Shown here: one piece after another, positions 17,291 through 26,509 of the stretch
Layout of the letters: each line of letters starts with the position of its first letter
How positions within the stretch are numbered: position 1 is the first letter of the stretch
Assembly (NCBI GenBank): GCA_038120295.1
Contig: JAYOLL010000014.1
Coordinates: forward strand, 15,072 to 79,071
DNA from: JAYOEY01 sp038120295
GTDB taxonomy: Bacteria > Pseudomonadota > Alphaproteobacteria > MPNO01 > UBA2964
Length of the DNA: 64,000 nucleotides
Reading direction: 5' to 3'
The notes under the pieces: generated by a model
What the model was told of the DNA's origin: nothing
Seen by the model: the letters and a program-made list of their open reading frames with translations, nothing else
Database searches by the model: none
Translations under genes and position numbers: made by a program

Positions 17291-19047
17291 TAGCGCATCT
17301 CCTCGACGGGTTGAACGCCTATTACGGACAGGCCCGATGCGATCACAAGGGCGACGGCCCGGGCCAGCGCAATGCGCGCCTTGGTCAGTTGCGCGTTCTC
17401 CGGAACGATAAAACGAAGATTTTCGCGATCGTTGCCCCGGTTCCAGAATGCATGAAACGCCGCCGCGAGTTCCATTAGATAGAAAGCGATCCGGTGCGGT
17501 TCATAGGCAATCGCGGCGCTTTCCACGGTTCGTGGCCATGCCGCCAGCTGCCTCACCATCGCCATTTCGCTTTCGTCAGCGAGAACCGACATATCGGCGT
17601 TTTTCAATGATTCATCGTCCAGCTTCAACTCGGGAAACGCTTCGGCAGCATTGCGCAATACCGAGCAGATCCTGGCGTGGGCATACTGAACATAGAATAC
17701 GGGGTTGTCCCTGCTTTGCTCGGTAACCTTCTTCAGGTCGAAATCGAGCAGAGCCTCGTTGTTTCGGGTCAGCATGATAAAGCGGACAACATCGCGCCCG
17801 ACCTCGTCGATGACTTCGCGCAGGGTAACGAACGACCCGGCGCGTTTGGACATCTTCACCGGCTCTCCGTCGTCCATCAGGTTGACAAGATTGCTAAGAC
17901 GAACGTCGAGCGTCCCCTGCCCTTCGGTGACCGCGTCAACGGCTGCCTGAAGCCGTTTTACATATCCCTTGTGATCGGCGCCCCAGACATCGACCATCGT
18001 TGCGAAACCGCGCTGGAACTTGTCGCGGTGATAGGCGATATCGGAGGCGAAATACGTCCAGCTTTCATCCGATTTCTGAAGCGGCCGGTCGACATCGTCG
18101 CCAAATTCGGTCGCCCGGAACAGAAGCTGGGGACGGGCCTCCCAGTCCTCCGGGGGCGGTGTGCCCTTTGGCGGTTCCAGCGTCCCGACATAGACCAGGT
18201 CTCGCGACTGAAGTTCGTCGACGACCTGCTGGATCGCGCCGGCGTCCGCCAGCGATTTTTCGGATGTGAAGACCGCGTGTTCAACGCCGAGCGCCTCCAG
18301 ATCCGACCGGATCAGATCCATCATCGCTTTGATCGAAAAACTCCGGAATTCCGGCAGCCAGTCGGGTTCGCCGGCGTTGAGCCACTTATCGCCATCCCGC
18401 CTGGCAAGCGCTTGCCCGACCTCCCTGAGATAGTCGCCGGGATAAAGCCCGTCGGGAACCTCCCCGATCTCCTCCCCAAGCGCTTCCCGGTAGCGGAGAT
18501 AGGCGGATCGCGCCAGAACGTCGACCTGAGCGCCCGCATCGTTGATGTAGTATTCCCGGCTGATCCTGAAGCCTGCCTTCTCCAGCAGCGAAGCAAGCGC
18601 ATCGCCGATGACAGCCCCCCTTCCGTGACCGACATGCATCGGTCCGGTGGGGTTGGCGGAGACATACTCGACATTCACCGGTTTTTGGTCGCCGATCGCG
18701 CTGTCGCCGTAGGCAGTTCCCCGATCGAGGATTTCGCGGATCCGGTCGTGAAGGAAGCCGACCGACAGGCGCAGATTCACGAAGCCGGGCCCGGCGACCT
18801 CGGCACTGGCCAGGTCCGGATGAGTATGGAGTCGTGCAGCAAGGGCTTCACCGAGATTGCGTGGCTTTAATCCAGCCGGTTTTGCGAGCACCATGGCAGC
18901 GTTGGTGCTCAGGTCGCCGTGTTCCTCGTCACGCGGCGGTTCCACCGAGATTCGTGACAGATCGAGCCCTTCGGGAAGCACGCCCTGCTCGGCCAATGCC
19001 TGAATTTCAGATTTAATAATATCGTAGAAGTAATTGAAAATATTCAT
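17290..19047 (-). CDS. argS: Arginine--tRNA ligase
   Basis: Class I synthetase of 585 residues that charges tRNA-Arg. The HIGH motif appears as SANPTGPMHVGHGRGA near residue 130, and the KMSK loop appears as KMSKRAGSFVTL near residue 400. The N-terminal Add1 domain and the C-terminal anticodon-binding DALR domain (ending VIASGLSVIGVQPVEEMR) are complete. The start codon shares one base with the dgt stop codon and the stop shares one base with the SPOR start codon, so three genes are tightly coupled. Confidence 0.97.
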   Translation of the reverse strand: MNIFNYFYDIIKSEIQALAEQGVLPEGLDLSRISVEPPRDEEHGDLSTNAAMVLAKPAGLKPRNLGEALAARLHTHPDLASAEVAGPGFVNLRLSVGFLHDRIREILDRGTAYGDSAIGDQKPVNVEYVSANPTGPMHVGHGRGAVIGDALASLLEKAGFRISREYYINDAGAQVDVLARSAYLRYREALGEEIGEVPDGLYPGDYLREVGQALARRDGDKWLNAGEPDWLPEFRSFSIKAMMDLIRSDLEALGVEHAVFTSEKSLADAGAIQQVVDELQSRDLVYVGTLEPPKGTPPPEDWEARPQLLFRATEFGDDVDRPLQKSDESWTYFASDIAYHRDKFQRGFATMVDVWGADHKGYVKRLQAAVDAVTEGQGTLDVRLSNLVNLMDDGEPVKMSKRAGSFVTLREVIDEVGRDVVRFIMLTRNNEALLDFDLKKVTEQSRDNPVFYVQYAHARICSVLRNAAEAFPELKLDDESLKNADMSVLADESEMAMVRQLAAWPRTVESAAIAYEPHRIAFYLMELAAAFHAFWNRGNDRENLRFIVPENAQLTKARIALARAVALVIASGLSVIGVQPVEEMR

Positions 19048-20249
19048 TAATCATACAGATCAAAAAGGCGTCGATGCTCATCAAGGGCATATCGGTCAGT
19101 CATGCCGGCAATATAGTCGCAAACGACGCGGGCGCGGGCGGTTTCGTCCAGCCCGGAAGCTTCTTCGCGCCAGTTTGTCGGGAGACAGCCCGGATCCTCA
19201 TGTAACAGTTCAAACAGTTCCCTGACGACCCTTTTTCCCTTGCTGGTACGCCGGTTTACCTCGAAGTGCCGGTACATCCGCTCGAACAGAAACTTCTTAA
19301 GCCCCTTGTTCGCTTTTTCCAAGGAGCGCGACATGGCGACGACGGGGCTGGAAAGCGCTCGTATATCCCCTGCGCTGACCGGTGCGGCGTCCGTCAGACG
19401 CCCTGAAGTCTCCTCCAGGAGATCGTTGACCATCCGGTCGATCATCCGGCGGGTGGTCTCGTGGATAAGACGGGACTGCTCCAGCCCGGGATGCTGGCGT
19501 GCGACCTCGCTGATCAGCGGGCCGACAAGCGGTTGATCGGCCAGGTCCTCGACCGTGAACAGCCCTGCCCTGAGGCCGTCGTCCACATCATGAGTATTAT
19601 AGGCGATGTCGTCGGACAGCGCCGCTATCTGGGCTTCGATCCCCGGCTGCGTATGGAGTTCCAGGTCCTGGTGGCGCGCATACTCGACCAGAGCCCAGGG
19701 GAGCCCTTCCGTTCTGCCGGGACCGGGAATGAGCGGACCGTTATGCTTGGCGAGCCCCTCGAGAGTCTCCCATGTCAGGTTGAGACCGTCGAAACCCGCA
19801 TAGCGCGCTTCCAGCGCTGTTACGATTCTGATCCCCTGCCCGTTGTGATCGAAACCGCCATAGGGCGTCATCACCTCGTGGAGCGCATCCTCGCCGGAAT
19901 GACCGAACGGCGGATGCCCAAGATCGTGCGCCAGCGCCAGCGCCTCGGCGAGATCCTCGTCGGCCTGAAGATAGCGTGCAAGCGATCGGGCGATCTGTGC
20001 GACCTCAAGCGTATGGGTCAGTCTTGTCCTGAAATGATCGCCCTGATGATAGACGAAGACCTGGGTCTTGTATTTCAGACGCCGAAACGCGCCGGAATGA
20101 ATAATGCGGTCCCTGTCGCGCTGAAACACCGTGCGTGTGGCGCTTTCCGGCTCGGCGACCAGCCGCCCGCGGCTCGCCGATGGATGGGTTGCGTAGGGCG
20201 CGAGCGCCGGATGCCCGTCCACGCCGCGTGTAAAACCGTCTGCTGTCAT
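19047..20249 (-). CDS. dgt: Deoxyguanosinetriphosphate triphosphohydrolase
   Basis: HD-domain dNTPase that converts dGTP (and in type-2 enzymes other dNTPs) to the nucleoside and triphosphate. The 400 residues carry RLTHTLEVAQIARSLAR and LAHDLGHPPFGHSGEDAL, the H..HD metal-binding motifs, preceded by DRDRIIHSGAFRRLKYKTQV. The gene is first in the long minus-strand run and divergent from erpA, an arrangement common in alphaproteobacteria. It probably shares the 166-base intergenic region with erpA for its promoter. Confidence 0.94.
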   Translation of the reverse strand: MTADGFTRGVDGHPALAPYATHPSASRGRLVAEPESATRTVFQRDRDRIIHSGAFRRLKYKTQVFVYHQGDHFRTRLTHTLEVAQIARSLARYLQADEDLAEALALAHDLGHPPFGHSGEDALHEVMTPYGGFDHNGQGIRIVTALEARYAGFDGLNLTWETLEGLAKHNGPLIPGPGRTEGLPWALVEYARHQDLELHTQPGIEAQIAALSDDIAYNTHDVDDGLRAGLFTVEDLADQPLVGPLISEVARQHPGLEQSRLIHETTRRMIDRMVNDLLEETSGRLTDAAPVSAGDIRALSSPVVAMSRSLEKANKGLKKFLFERMYRHFEVNRRTSKGKRVVRELFELLHEDPGCLPTNWREEASGLDETARARVVCDYIAGMTDRYALDEHRRLFDLYD

Positions 20250-20415
20250 GCCGGAAAACTAGTCTTCCGTGCCTGTTCAGGCAAATACGCTTTTCACGGA
20301 ATTCCCGCGATACAACGGACAGCGGATTCGATGTAGCGTTGACCTCTTCCACCGGGCTACTTAGATAACGCGAAAGCGTCGAACAGATCGCCAAACCACC
20401 GGATTTCTGACAAAA

Positions 20416-20760
20416 ATGGCCGAAACCGAAAATACCGTCACCATCAGCGACAGCGCAGTCAGGCGGGTGCGTGAACTGACCGCCGAGGGCGAATTCGCTG
20501 GAAAGAACCTGCGAATCGCCGTTAATGGCGGCGGCTGTTCCGGATTTCAGTATGAATTCTCCTTCGACGACGGCCCGGAGGACGACGACCGGATTATTGA
20601 GCGGGACGGCGTTCAGGTCCTGATCGATACGATGAGCTGGGACCTGATTGTCGGGAGCGAGCTGCACTTTGCCGAGGAACTGATCGGATCCTACTTTACG
20701 CTCCAGAATCCGAACGCTGCGTCGACCTGCGGGTGCGGCGTTTCCTTCTCGATTGGCTGA
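20416..20760 (+). CDS. erpA: Iron-sulfur cluster insertion protein ErpA
   Basis: A-type carrier of 114 residues that hands [4Fe-4S] or [2Fe-2S] clusters to apoproteins. The three conserved cysteines are seen in NGGGCSGFQYEFSFDD and the C-terminal STCGCGVSFSI. The divergent dgt neighbour and the xthA gene downstream are the standard alphaproteobacterial setting. A second A-type carrier, SufA-like, lies in the suf operon at 59903-60262. Confidence 0.94.
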   Translation: MAETENTVTISDSAVRRVRELTAEGEFAGKNLRIAVNGGGCSGFQYEFSFDDGPEDDDRIIERDGVQVLIDTMSWDLIVGSELHFAEELIGSYFTLQNPNAASTCGCGVSFSIG

Positions 20761-20810
20761 ATTCCCGATTCTGCGTTAGAACGTCGGCAGTCCGACCCGT
20801 TAAGGCTGCC

Positions 20811-21587
20811 ATGACACTTATCGCCACCTGGAACGTCAATTCGATCCGCGCGCGCCTTCCCCGCGTGCTCGACTGGCTATCGGAAGCAAAACCCGACGTG
20901 GCGCTGCTTCAGGAGCTCAAGGTCGTCGACGAGAGTTTTCCCGCCGGCGAAATTGAAGATCTCGGTTACAACATCGCGACGCATGGCCAGAAAACCTATA
21001 ACGGTGTTGCCATCCTGTCGAAGTTTCCCATCGAAGACATCTCGCGCGGCCTGCCCGGAGACGACAGCGACGAGCAGGCCAGATATATCGAAGCCGTTAC
21101 AGGCGGCGTCCGGGTCGCCTCGATTTATCTGCCGAACGGCAATCCTGCCCCGGGTGAAAAGTTCGATTACAAAATTGCATGGATGGATCGGCTTCTTTCT
21201 CACGCGAGAGAGCTGATTGAGCTCGACGAGGCTTTCGTGCTGGGCGGCGATTACAATGTCTGCGTGACGGATGACGATGTTTACGATCCGGCCGGCTGGG
21301 CCGACGATGCGCTGTGCCGTCCGGAATCCCGCAACCGGTTCCGCGCCCTGACGAATCTCGGCCTTACCAACGCCTTTCGCGCGCTACATCCGGAAGCCGG
21401 ACAGTACAGCTACTGGGATTACACCGGAGGGGCGTGGCAAAAAGGCTTCGGCCTGCTGATCGATCATTTGCTGCTGTCGCCGCAAGCTGCCGACCGGCTC
21501 ATGGAATCGGGCATCGACCGGAAACCGCGCGGCAAGGAAAAACCCTCGGACCACACGCCTGTGTGGTGCAACCTTCAAGAGGCCTGA
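20811..21587 (+). CDS. xthA: Exodeoxyribonuclease III
   Basis: AP endonuclease and 3' exonuclease of base excision repair, 258 residues. The endonuclease/exonuclease/phosphatase fold is seen from LIATWNVNSIRARLPRVLDWL, LLQELKVV with the metal-binding Glu, GGDYNVCVTDDDVYDP with the Asp-Asn pair, and the C-terminal SDHTPVW with the catalytic Asp-His. The ATG at 20811 is 50 bases after erpA; the longer frame overlapping erpA lacks conserved sequence. Confidence 0.95.
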   Translation: MTLIATWNVNSIRARLPRVLDWLSEAKPDVALLQELKVVDESFPAGEIEDLGYNIATHGQKTYNGVAILSKFPIEDISRGLPGDDSDEQARYIEAVTGGVRVASIYLPNGNPAPGEKFDYKIAWMDRLLSHARELIELDEAFVLGGDYNVCVTDDDVYDPAGWADDALCRPESRNRFRALTNLGLTNAFRALHPEAGQYSYWDYTGGAWQKGFGLLIDHLLLSPQAADRLMESGIDRKPRGKEKPSDHTPVWCNLQEA

Positions 21588-21588
21588 A

Positions 21589-21771
21589 ATGCTTCGTTAT
21601 GCTACCGGCGCGCTTCTGTTCGGCCTGATATGGGCATCGATCGCCTATATCAGACACGGGATTACCGACTGGAGAGTCCTCGCCGCCAACGTCTTCGTCT
21701 TTGTCGTTGTCGGGACGCTGGTCTGCCTCGTCGTGTCCTACGTCATCAATGCAATAAAGAGCCGACAATGA
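21589..21771 (+). CDS. Small two-helix membrane protein, unknown
   Basis: A 60-residue protein with two hydrophobic helices, about residues 6-22 and 33-53, and a basic C-terminus (NAIKSRQ). I do not recognise a family. Its start is one base after the xthA stop codon, and its TGA overlaps the ATG of the next gene as ATGA, so placement and coupling support a real gene. Nothing in sequence gives a function. Confidence 0.7.
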   Translation: MLRYATGALLFGLIWASIAYIRHGITDWRVLAANVFVFVVVGTLVCLVVSYVINAIKSRQ

Positions 21772-23369
21772 ATAATGCAGAACTGATTGTGGCAACGCTT
21801 CGCAAGGCGGGGATCACGCACGGATTCGGAATTCCCAGCGGCAATGTACTGCCGGTTATGGAGGCCATGCGAACAGGCGGGATCGAGTTTGTCCTGACAG
21901 CGCATGAAGGTTCCGCCGGTTTCGCCGCCGACGTCATGGGACGGCAAACCGACCGGCCCGGCTTCTGTATCGCAACGCTCGGACCCGGTGCGACCAACCT
22001 GAGCACCGGGGTTGGCAATGCCTGGCTGGATCGCTCTCCGATGATTGCGATTACCTGCAATCTGAATACTGACCAGCTCGGCCGGCGTATTCAGATGTAT
22101 ATCGACCACCATGCGCTGTTCGCGCCAATCACCAAGGCAAGCTTTCCTTTGCGCGAAGGCAATGTGGCGGGGCCGCTTGCCGACGCCATCCGGATCGCCA
22201 TGTCGGAACCGCGGGGGCCTGTTCATCTCGACCTTCCGGAGGATGTTGCGCTGGCGCCTGCGACGGAGGAAATCTCGGATTTCGGGACCGTCGAGCCGGT
22301 ATTTCCGGCGCCACGCGATCTCATCAAGCGGGCTTCGACCATGATAGCCGGCAGCGAGAGGCCGATCGCGATCCTGGGCTCCAGCGCCATGCGGATGATG
22401 GAAAAGGATCTGCTGCGGCGCTTCGTCGAGCATCACAATCTGCCGTTCATGACCACGACGATGGCAAAGGGGCTGATCGACGACGATCACCCGCTGGCCC
22501 TGGGGTGCATCGAACGCGGTTGCCGCCAGCACCAGCGCGGATTGTTGCGCAGCGCGGACCTGATCGTTGGCCTTGGCTATGACACGATCGAGGTGGAGTA
22601 CGAGGCCTGGATCGGCGATGTGCCGCTGTTGCAGATCGATATCGAATCCGCGGATGTCGCGGACAGCGTTCGACTTCAGCTTGAGGTGATCGGCGATCTC
22701 GATGCCGCGCTCGCCGAGTTTCTCCTGCTCGACGGCTCCCGACACGGTTGGCGCAAGAAAGAGCTGAACGAACATCGGCGAAGCTTTGAGAAACTTCTGC
22801 GTCCGGTGAACGAGAAATTTACTGCTCATCAGGCCATCGATGCCGTGCGGGCTGCATTGCCCGAAGACGGAATACTCGCTTTCGATGTCGGGGCGCATAC
22901 GCATCAGATTGCGAGCCAGTGGCGCGCGCCGGGGCCCAAGAGATTTCTTATCACGAATGGCTGGTCGTCCATGGGGTTCGGCCTGCCTGCAGCGATCGCG
23001 GCCAAGCTGGCCGAACCGGAAAAGGATGTCGTGTGCCTGATCGGCGATGGCTGCTTTCAGATGACCTGCGGCGAACTGGCCACCGCAAAGCGCCTTGGTA
23101 TCACGCTCCCTGTGGTGGTTCTCGACGACCGCTGGCTGGGGCTAATCCGCGTCAAACAGATGCGGCGGCAGTATGGAATTTACGGGACCGAACTTCAGCA
23201 AGAAGAATACAAGGCGCCGCCTTCTCATTATTTCGGTGTCCCGGCGAAGGGAGTGCGATCCCGGCGGAGTCTCGTTCAGGCCGTAAAAAGGGCTCTGACA
23301 ACGGACGGCCCGACAGTGATCGAGGCGGTCGTCGATTCCGATCACTATATCGAAACGGTGTTCGACTGA
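21768..23369 (+). CDS. ThDP-dependent enzyme, acetolactate-synthase-like
   Basis: A 533-residue enzyme with the three-domain thiamine diphosphate fold. The N-terminal PYR domain carries the activating Glu in LTAHEGSAGFAADVMGR and the GPGATNLSTG segment; a central domain follows; the C-terminal PP domain has LIGDGCFQMTCGELATAKR. The metal-binding motif normally runs GDG-x(24-27)-NN, but here DD stands at the Asn pair (VVVLDDRW), which may still bind magnesium. Reaction unknown: acetolactate synthase, oxalyl-CoA decarboxylase and sulfoacetaldehyde acetyltransferase relatives share this build. No small regulatory subunit gene is nearby, which argues against the housekeeping IlvB. The ATG at 21768 overlaps the preceding stop. 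Confidence 0.83.
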   Translation: MNNAELIVATLRKAGITHGFGIPSGNVLPVMEAMRTGGIEFVLTAHEGSAGFAADVMGRQTDRPGFCIATLGPGATNLSTGVGNAWLDRSPMIAITCNLNTDQLGRRIQMYIDHHALFAPITKASFPLREGNVAGPLADAIRIAMSEPRGPVHLDLPEDVALAPATEEISDFGTVEPVFPAPRDLIKRASTMIAGSERPIAILGSSAMRMMEKDLLRRFVEHHNLPFMTTTMAKGLIDDDHPLALGCIERGCRQHQRGLLRSADLIVGLGYDTIEVEYEAWIGDVPLLQIDIESADVADSVRLQLEVIGDLDAALAEFLLLDGSRHGWRKKELNEHRRSFEKLLRPVNEKFTAHQAIDAVRAALPEDGILAFDVGAHTHQIASQWRAPGPKRFLITNGWSSMGFGLPAAIAAKLAEPEKDVVCLIGDGCFQMTCGELATAKRLGITLPVVVLDDRWLGLIRVKQMRRQYGIYGTELQQEEYKAPPSHYFGVPAKGVRSRRSLVQAVKRALTTDGPTVIEAVVDSDHYIETVFD

Positions 23370-23390
23370 TTTTGCCGTACATGATTTGAA

Positions 23391-24137
23391 ATGAAAGAAA
23401 TTCGATATTCCCGTATCGCCCTGCTCGGGTTTGCGCTCGGTATCGGGGCTCTCGTGGCTGCGATGTCGGCCGGGCTCGGCTACCGGGCCGATTTTTGGCC
23501 CTATCGCACCGGCTTCTCCATCCTCCGCGTTGCAGCATGGACCGGTCTTGGCGGTGCGGCGATTGCATTGGTGGGCTGTTTTCTGGCGACACGTCCGGGT
23601 CGAAGAGGCGTTCTTCTCGGAGCGATCGGTCTGATCGCGGGTGTTCTCGCCTATGGTGTACCTTCGACGGAACTCAAGAAGGTCCGGTTTCTTCCGGTCA
23701 TCCACGACGTCACGACCGATACGGAGAATCCTCCAGCCTTTATCGCGGCCTTGCCAATCAGGCAGGCGGCGAATGCTGCAAACTCCACGGAATACGGCGG
23801 TAAAAAAATTGCCGATCTGCAGAAGAAATCCTATCCCGACATTGTGACGCAGAAACGCGCCGAGTCGCGGGAGGCGGTGTTTCAGCGGGCCCTTGAGATC
23901 GTTCGAGGATCGGGCTGGGAGATTCTGGCGGAGGACCCCAATGCAGGACGGATCGAAGCCACCGATACGACCTTCTGGTTCGGTTTCAAGGACGACATCG
24001 TGATCCGGGTACGCGCGGACGGACCCAACAGCGCTCTGCTGGATATCCGGTCGATTTCCCGCGTCGGGCGCAGCGATGCAGGCGCGAATGCCGCGCGCAT
24101 TCGGAATTTTATTCGCGAACTGAACAAGGCCGGGTAG
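23391..24137 (+). CDS. DUF1499 domain membrane protein
   Basis: A 248-residue protein with three hydrophobic segments in the first 90 residues (about 8-28, 43-65, 71-88) and a C-terminal DUF1499 domain from about residue 100 on. The pattern FQRALEIVRGSGWEI, then RIEATDTTFWFGFKDDIVIRV and DIRSISRVGRSDAGANAARI matches the family. Its biological role is not known. It lies 21 bases after the ThDP enzyme and may be co-transcribed. Confidence 0.82.
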   Translation: MKEIRYSRIALLGFALGIGALVAAMSAGLGYRADFWPYRTGFSILRVAAWTGLGGAAIALVGCFLATRPGRRGVLLGAIGLIAGVLAYGVPSTELKKVRFLPVIHDVTTDTENPPAFIAALPIRQAANAANSTEYGGKKIADLQKKSYPDIVTQKRAESREAVFQRALEIVRGSGWEILAEDPNAGRIEATDTTFWFGFKDDIVIRVRADGPNSALLDIRSISRVGRSDAGANAARIRNFIRELNKAG

Positions 24138-24144
24138 CGACCCG

Positions 24145-24363
24145 TCAATTGTCCTCGTTCAGGTCGCTGAGGATTGCAAGAACGTCGTCCATATCCTCTG
24201 CCAGGTATGTATTGGACATGCGGAGAATGCCCAGGAGGCTGTCCCTGTCCTCGGTACTCAATCGATCCAGAAAGTCATTGAGCCCGGTCGCCATACCTTC
24301 ATTGCGACCGCGGTCATGTTTTCCTTGCACGCGGTCTGCGCGCTCTATTGCCCTGTCCATCAT
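24145..24363 (-). CDS. Small acidic protein, unknown
   Basis: A 72-residue open frame, convergent with the DUF1499 gene and ending seven bases from it. The C-terminal half (LNDFLDRLSTEDRDSLLGIL and onward) looks like a small helical, acidic domain; no family recognised. AGGG lies a few bases before the ATG at 24363. An internal ATG at 24294 is an alternative start. It could be spurious, but it fills an otherwise empty stretch and no better frame competes. Confidence 0.45.
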   Translation of the reverse strand: MMDRAIERADRVQGKHDRGRNEGMATGLNDFLDRLSTEDRDSLLGILRMSNTYLAEDMDDVLAILSDLNEDN

Positions 24364-24543
24364 CCAACCCTGTTAACGTTTCCTGATACTTCTCCCCCAC
24401 TTTATCGAGAGAAGCCGGTTTTTCCCCGGAAGGGATAACACGCAACTAGCGTGCCAAAAGGGTTAATATATGGAAAATCAATTACTTAAGGGCTGCTCCG
24501 TACGGGAGTGCATCGAAACTGTAAAGATTACCGAAAGGTTAAA

Positions 24544-24575
24544 GGGTTAACGGGCGACCGATCGGCCGTTAACCC
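24544..24575 (-). terminator. Probable terminator of ilvD
   Basis: A perfect ten-base inverted repeat GGGTTAACGG/CCGTTAACCC with a twelve-base loop lies 16 bases past the ilvD stop. On the minus strand it is followed by TTTAACCTTT, a weak T-rich tail. The rest of the 24364-24543 gap shows only AT-rich sequence with several GGTTAA-type words and no gene. Confidence 0.55.
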
Positions 24576-24590
24576 TCTCCAGGCGAACAG

Positions 24591-26414
24591 CTATATATCG
24601 GCATAGGCGCGTTTTTCAGCGCGGCCGCCGGGATGCACCACCGCACCGGTTGAAGCAGGCCCCACTGTCTGGGCATAGCGCCAGAGCGCGCCGGACCGGA
24701 AATCGGTTTTGCGGGGTTTCCACTTTTTCCGGCGAGCAGCCAGTTCCTTTTTGGGTACCTTAAGGTCGAGCTTGCCCTTGTTGGCATCGATGGAAATCGT
24801 ATCGCCGTTCTTCACCAAAGCTATCGGACCGCCAACCGCGGCTTCCGGACCGACATGGCCAATGCAGAACCCGCGTGTTCCTCCCGAGAAACGGCCGTCA
24901 GTGATCAGGGCGACCTTTTCGCCAAGGCCTAGCCCGTAGAGCGCCGCCGTTGTCGACAGCATCTCGCGCATGCCTGGACCGCCCTGGGGACCTTCGTAGC
25001 GGATGACAATCACATCGCCTTCGACGATCTTGCCATCGACGACAGCGGCAAAAGCCTCTTCTTCGCAATCGAAGACCTTGGCCTTTCCCTCGAAGGTCAG
25101 GTTCTTCATACCCGCTACCTTCACGATAGCGCCGTCTGGGGCCAGCGAACCCTCCAGCCCGACAACGCCGCCGGTCGGCGTTATGGCGTCCTTAACGCGA
25201 TAGACGACATCTTGCGTCTCCGGGAATTTGATCGATTTGTGGTTTTCGGCAAGGGTCTTCCCGGTAACCGTCAGACAATCGCCGTCGAGCAGACCGGCAT
25301 CCAGCATTTCCTTGATGACGACCTGAACCCCGCCGATTCTGTGCATGTCAGTAGCGGTGTATTTTCCGCCGGGCATCAGGTCCGCGATATAGGGCGTTTT
25401 TTTAAAGATCTTGGCGACGTCCTGCAGGGTGAACTTGATACCAGCCTCGTGAGCGATGGCCGGAAGGTGCAGCGCCGCGTTGGTCGACCCGCCGGTCGCC
25501 GCCACGACCTTCGCCGCATTGATCAGCGATTTCTTCGTCACGACATCGCGCGGGCGGATACCCAGCGACAGCGCTTTCATAACCGCCCGGCCGCTTTCCT
25601 CGACAACCTTGTCGCGTGACACGAACGAGGCAGGGGCACCGGCAGACCCCGGTACCGCAAGCCCCATTGCTTCCGAAACGCAGGCCATGGTGTTGGCGGT
25701 GAACTGCCCGCCGCACGATCCTTCGCATGGGCAGGCAACCGATTCCAGTTGCTTCAGGGAGGCATCCGACATCCGTCCGGCAGCATGCATGCCGACGCCT
25801 TCAAATACGTCGACGACTGTCACGTCGCGGTCCTCAAACCGGCCGGGCAGGATTGTGCCCCCATAGATGAACACACTCGGCACGTTGAGCCGCACCATGG
25901 CCATCATCATGCCTGGAAGCGACTTGTCGCATCCGGCAAGTCCGACAAGCGCATCGTAGCAATGGCCGCGCATGGTGAGCTCGACGGAATCGGCGATGAT
26001 TTCGCGCGAAACCAGCGACGATTTCATCCCTTCGTGCCCCATCGCGATCCCATCGGTCACAGTGATGGTGGTGAATTCCCGCGGCGTGCCGCCGGCTTCT
26101 GCAACGCCTTTCTTGGCTGCCTGGGCCTGACGGGAGAGCGCGATATTGCAGGGCGCAGCCTCGTTCCAGCAGGTCGCCACGCCAACCAGCGGCTGATTGA
26201 TCTCTTCTTCGGTCAGCCCCATCGCATAGAGATAGGACCGGTGCGGCGCGCGTTCGGGGCCGACGGTGACATGGCGGCTCGGCAGGTTCGCCTTGTCGAA
26301 CTTGTACTTGCGAGGCGTACGTTTGGCCGCGGCGTTTCTGGCGGTCGCCTTCTTCGCGGTCTTCTTTGCTGCCTGCTTCGCCGGTCCTTTTCCCGGCCGC
26401 GGCGCATTAGCCAT
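24591..26414 (-). CDS. ilvD: Dihydroxy-acid dehydratase
   Basis: IlvD dehydrates dihydroxy-isovalerate and its isoleucine-pathway homologue, a late step in valine, leucine and isoleucine synthesis, using an iron-sulfur cluster. The 607-residue protein shows the cluster cysteines in CWNEAAPCN, VGLAGCDKSLPGMMMA and CEGSCGGQFTANTMA, and the C-terminal DGRFSGGTRGFCIGHVGPEA. The first 45 residues are an unusual Ala/Lys-rich extension (AAKKTAKKATARNAAAKR) before the normal core starts near KANLPSRHV. ATG at 26414 has AGGGAGAAG upstream. It is transcribed alone, 95 bases after the TAXI-like gene. Confidence 0.96.
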   Translation of the reverse strand: MANAPRPGKGPAKQAAKKTAKKATARNAAAKRTPRKYKFDKANLPSRHVTVGPERAPHRSYLYAMGLTEEEINQPLVGVATCWNEAAPCNIALSRQAQAAKKGVAEAGGTPREFTTITVTDGIAMGHEGMKSSLVSREIIADSVELTMRGHCYDALVGLAGCDKSLPGMMMAMVRLNVPSVFIYGGTILPGRFEDRDVTVVDVFEGVGMHAAGRMSDASLKQLESVACPCEGSCGGQFTANTMACVSEAMGLAVPGSAGAPASFVSRDKVVEESGRAVMKALSLGIRPRDVVTKKSLINAAKVVAATGGSTNAALHLPAIAHEAGIKFTLQDVAKIFKKTPYIADLMPGGKYTATDMHRIGGVQVVIKEMLDAGLLDGDCLTVTGKTLAENHKSIKFPETQDVVYRVKDAITPTGGVVGLEGSLAPDGAIVKVAGMKNLTFEGKAKVFDCEEEAFAAVVDGKIVEGDVIVIRYEGPQGGPGMREMLSTTAALYGLGLGEKVALITDGRFSGGTRGFCIGHVGPEAAVGGPIALVKNGDTISIDANKGKLDLKVPKKELAARRKKWKPRKTDFRSGALWRYAQTVGPASTGAVVHPGGRAEKRAYADI

Positions 26415-26509
26415 CGGTCTTCTCCCTCTAATCGGATATCTGCTCTGACGCGGCGGCAACATAGTGCCACCGCCCTTCCCTGCCTAGACAGGATTTGAAA
26501 TCCTCAAAA

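Noticed and set aside
21738..22904. A 388-codon minus-strand frame opposite the ThDP enzyme
   Set aside because: No family features; the plus strand has conserved ThDP motifs.
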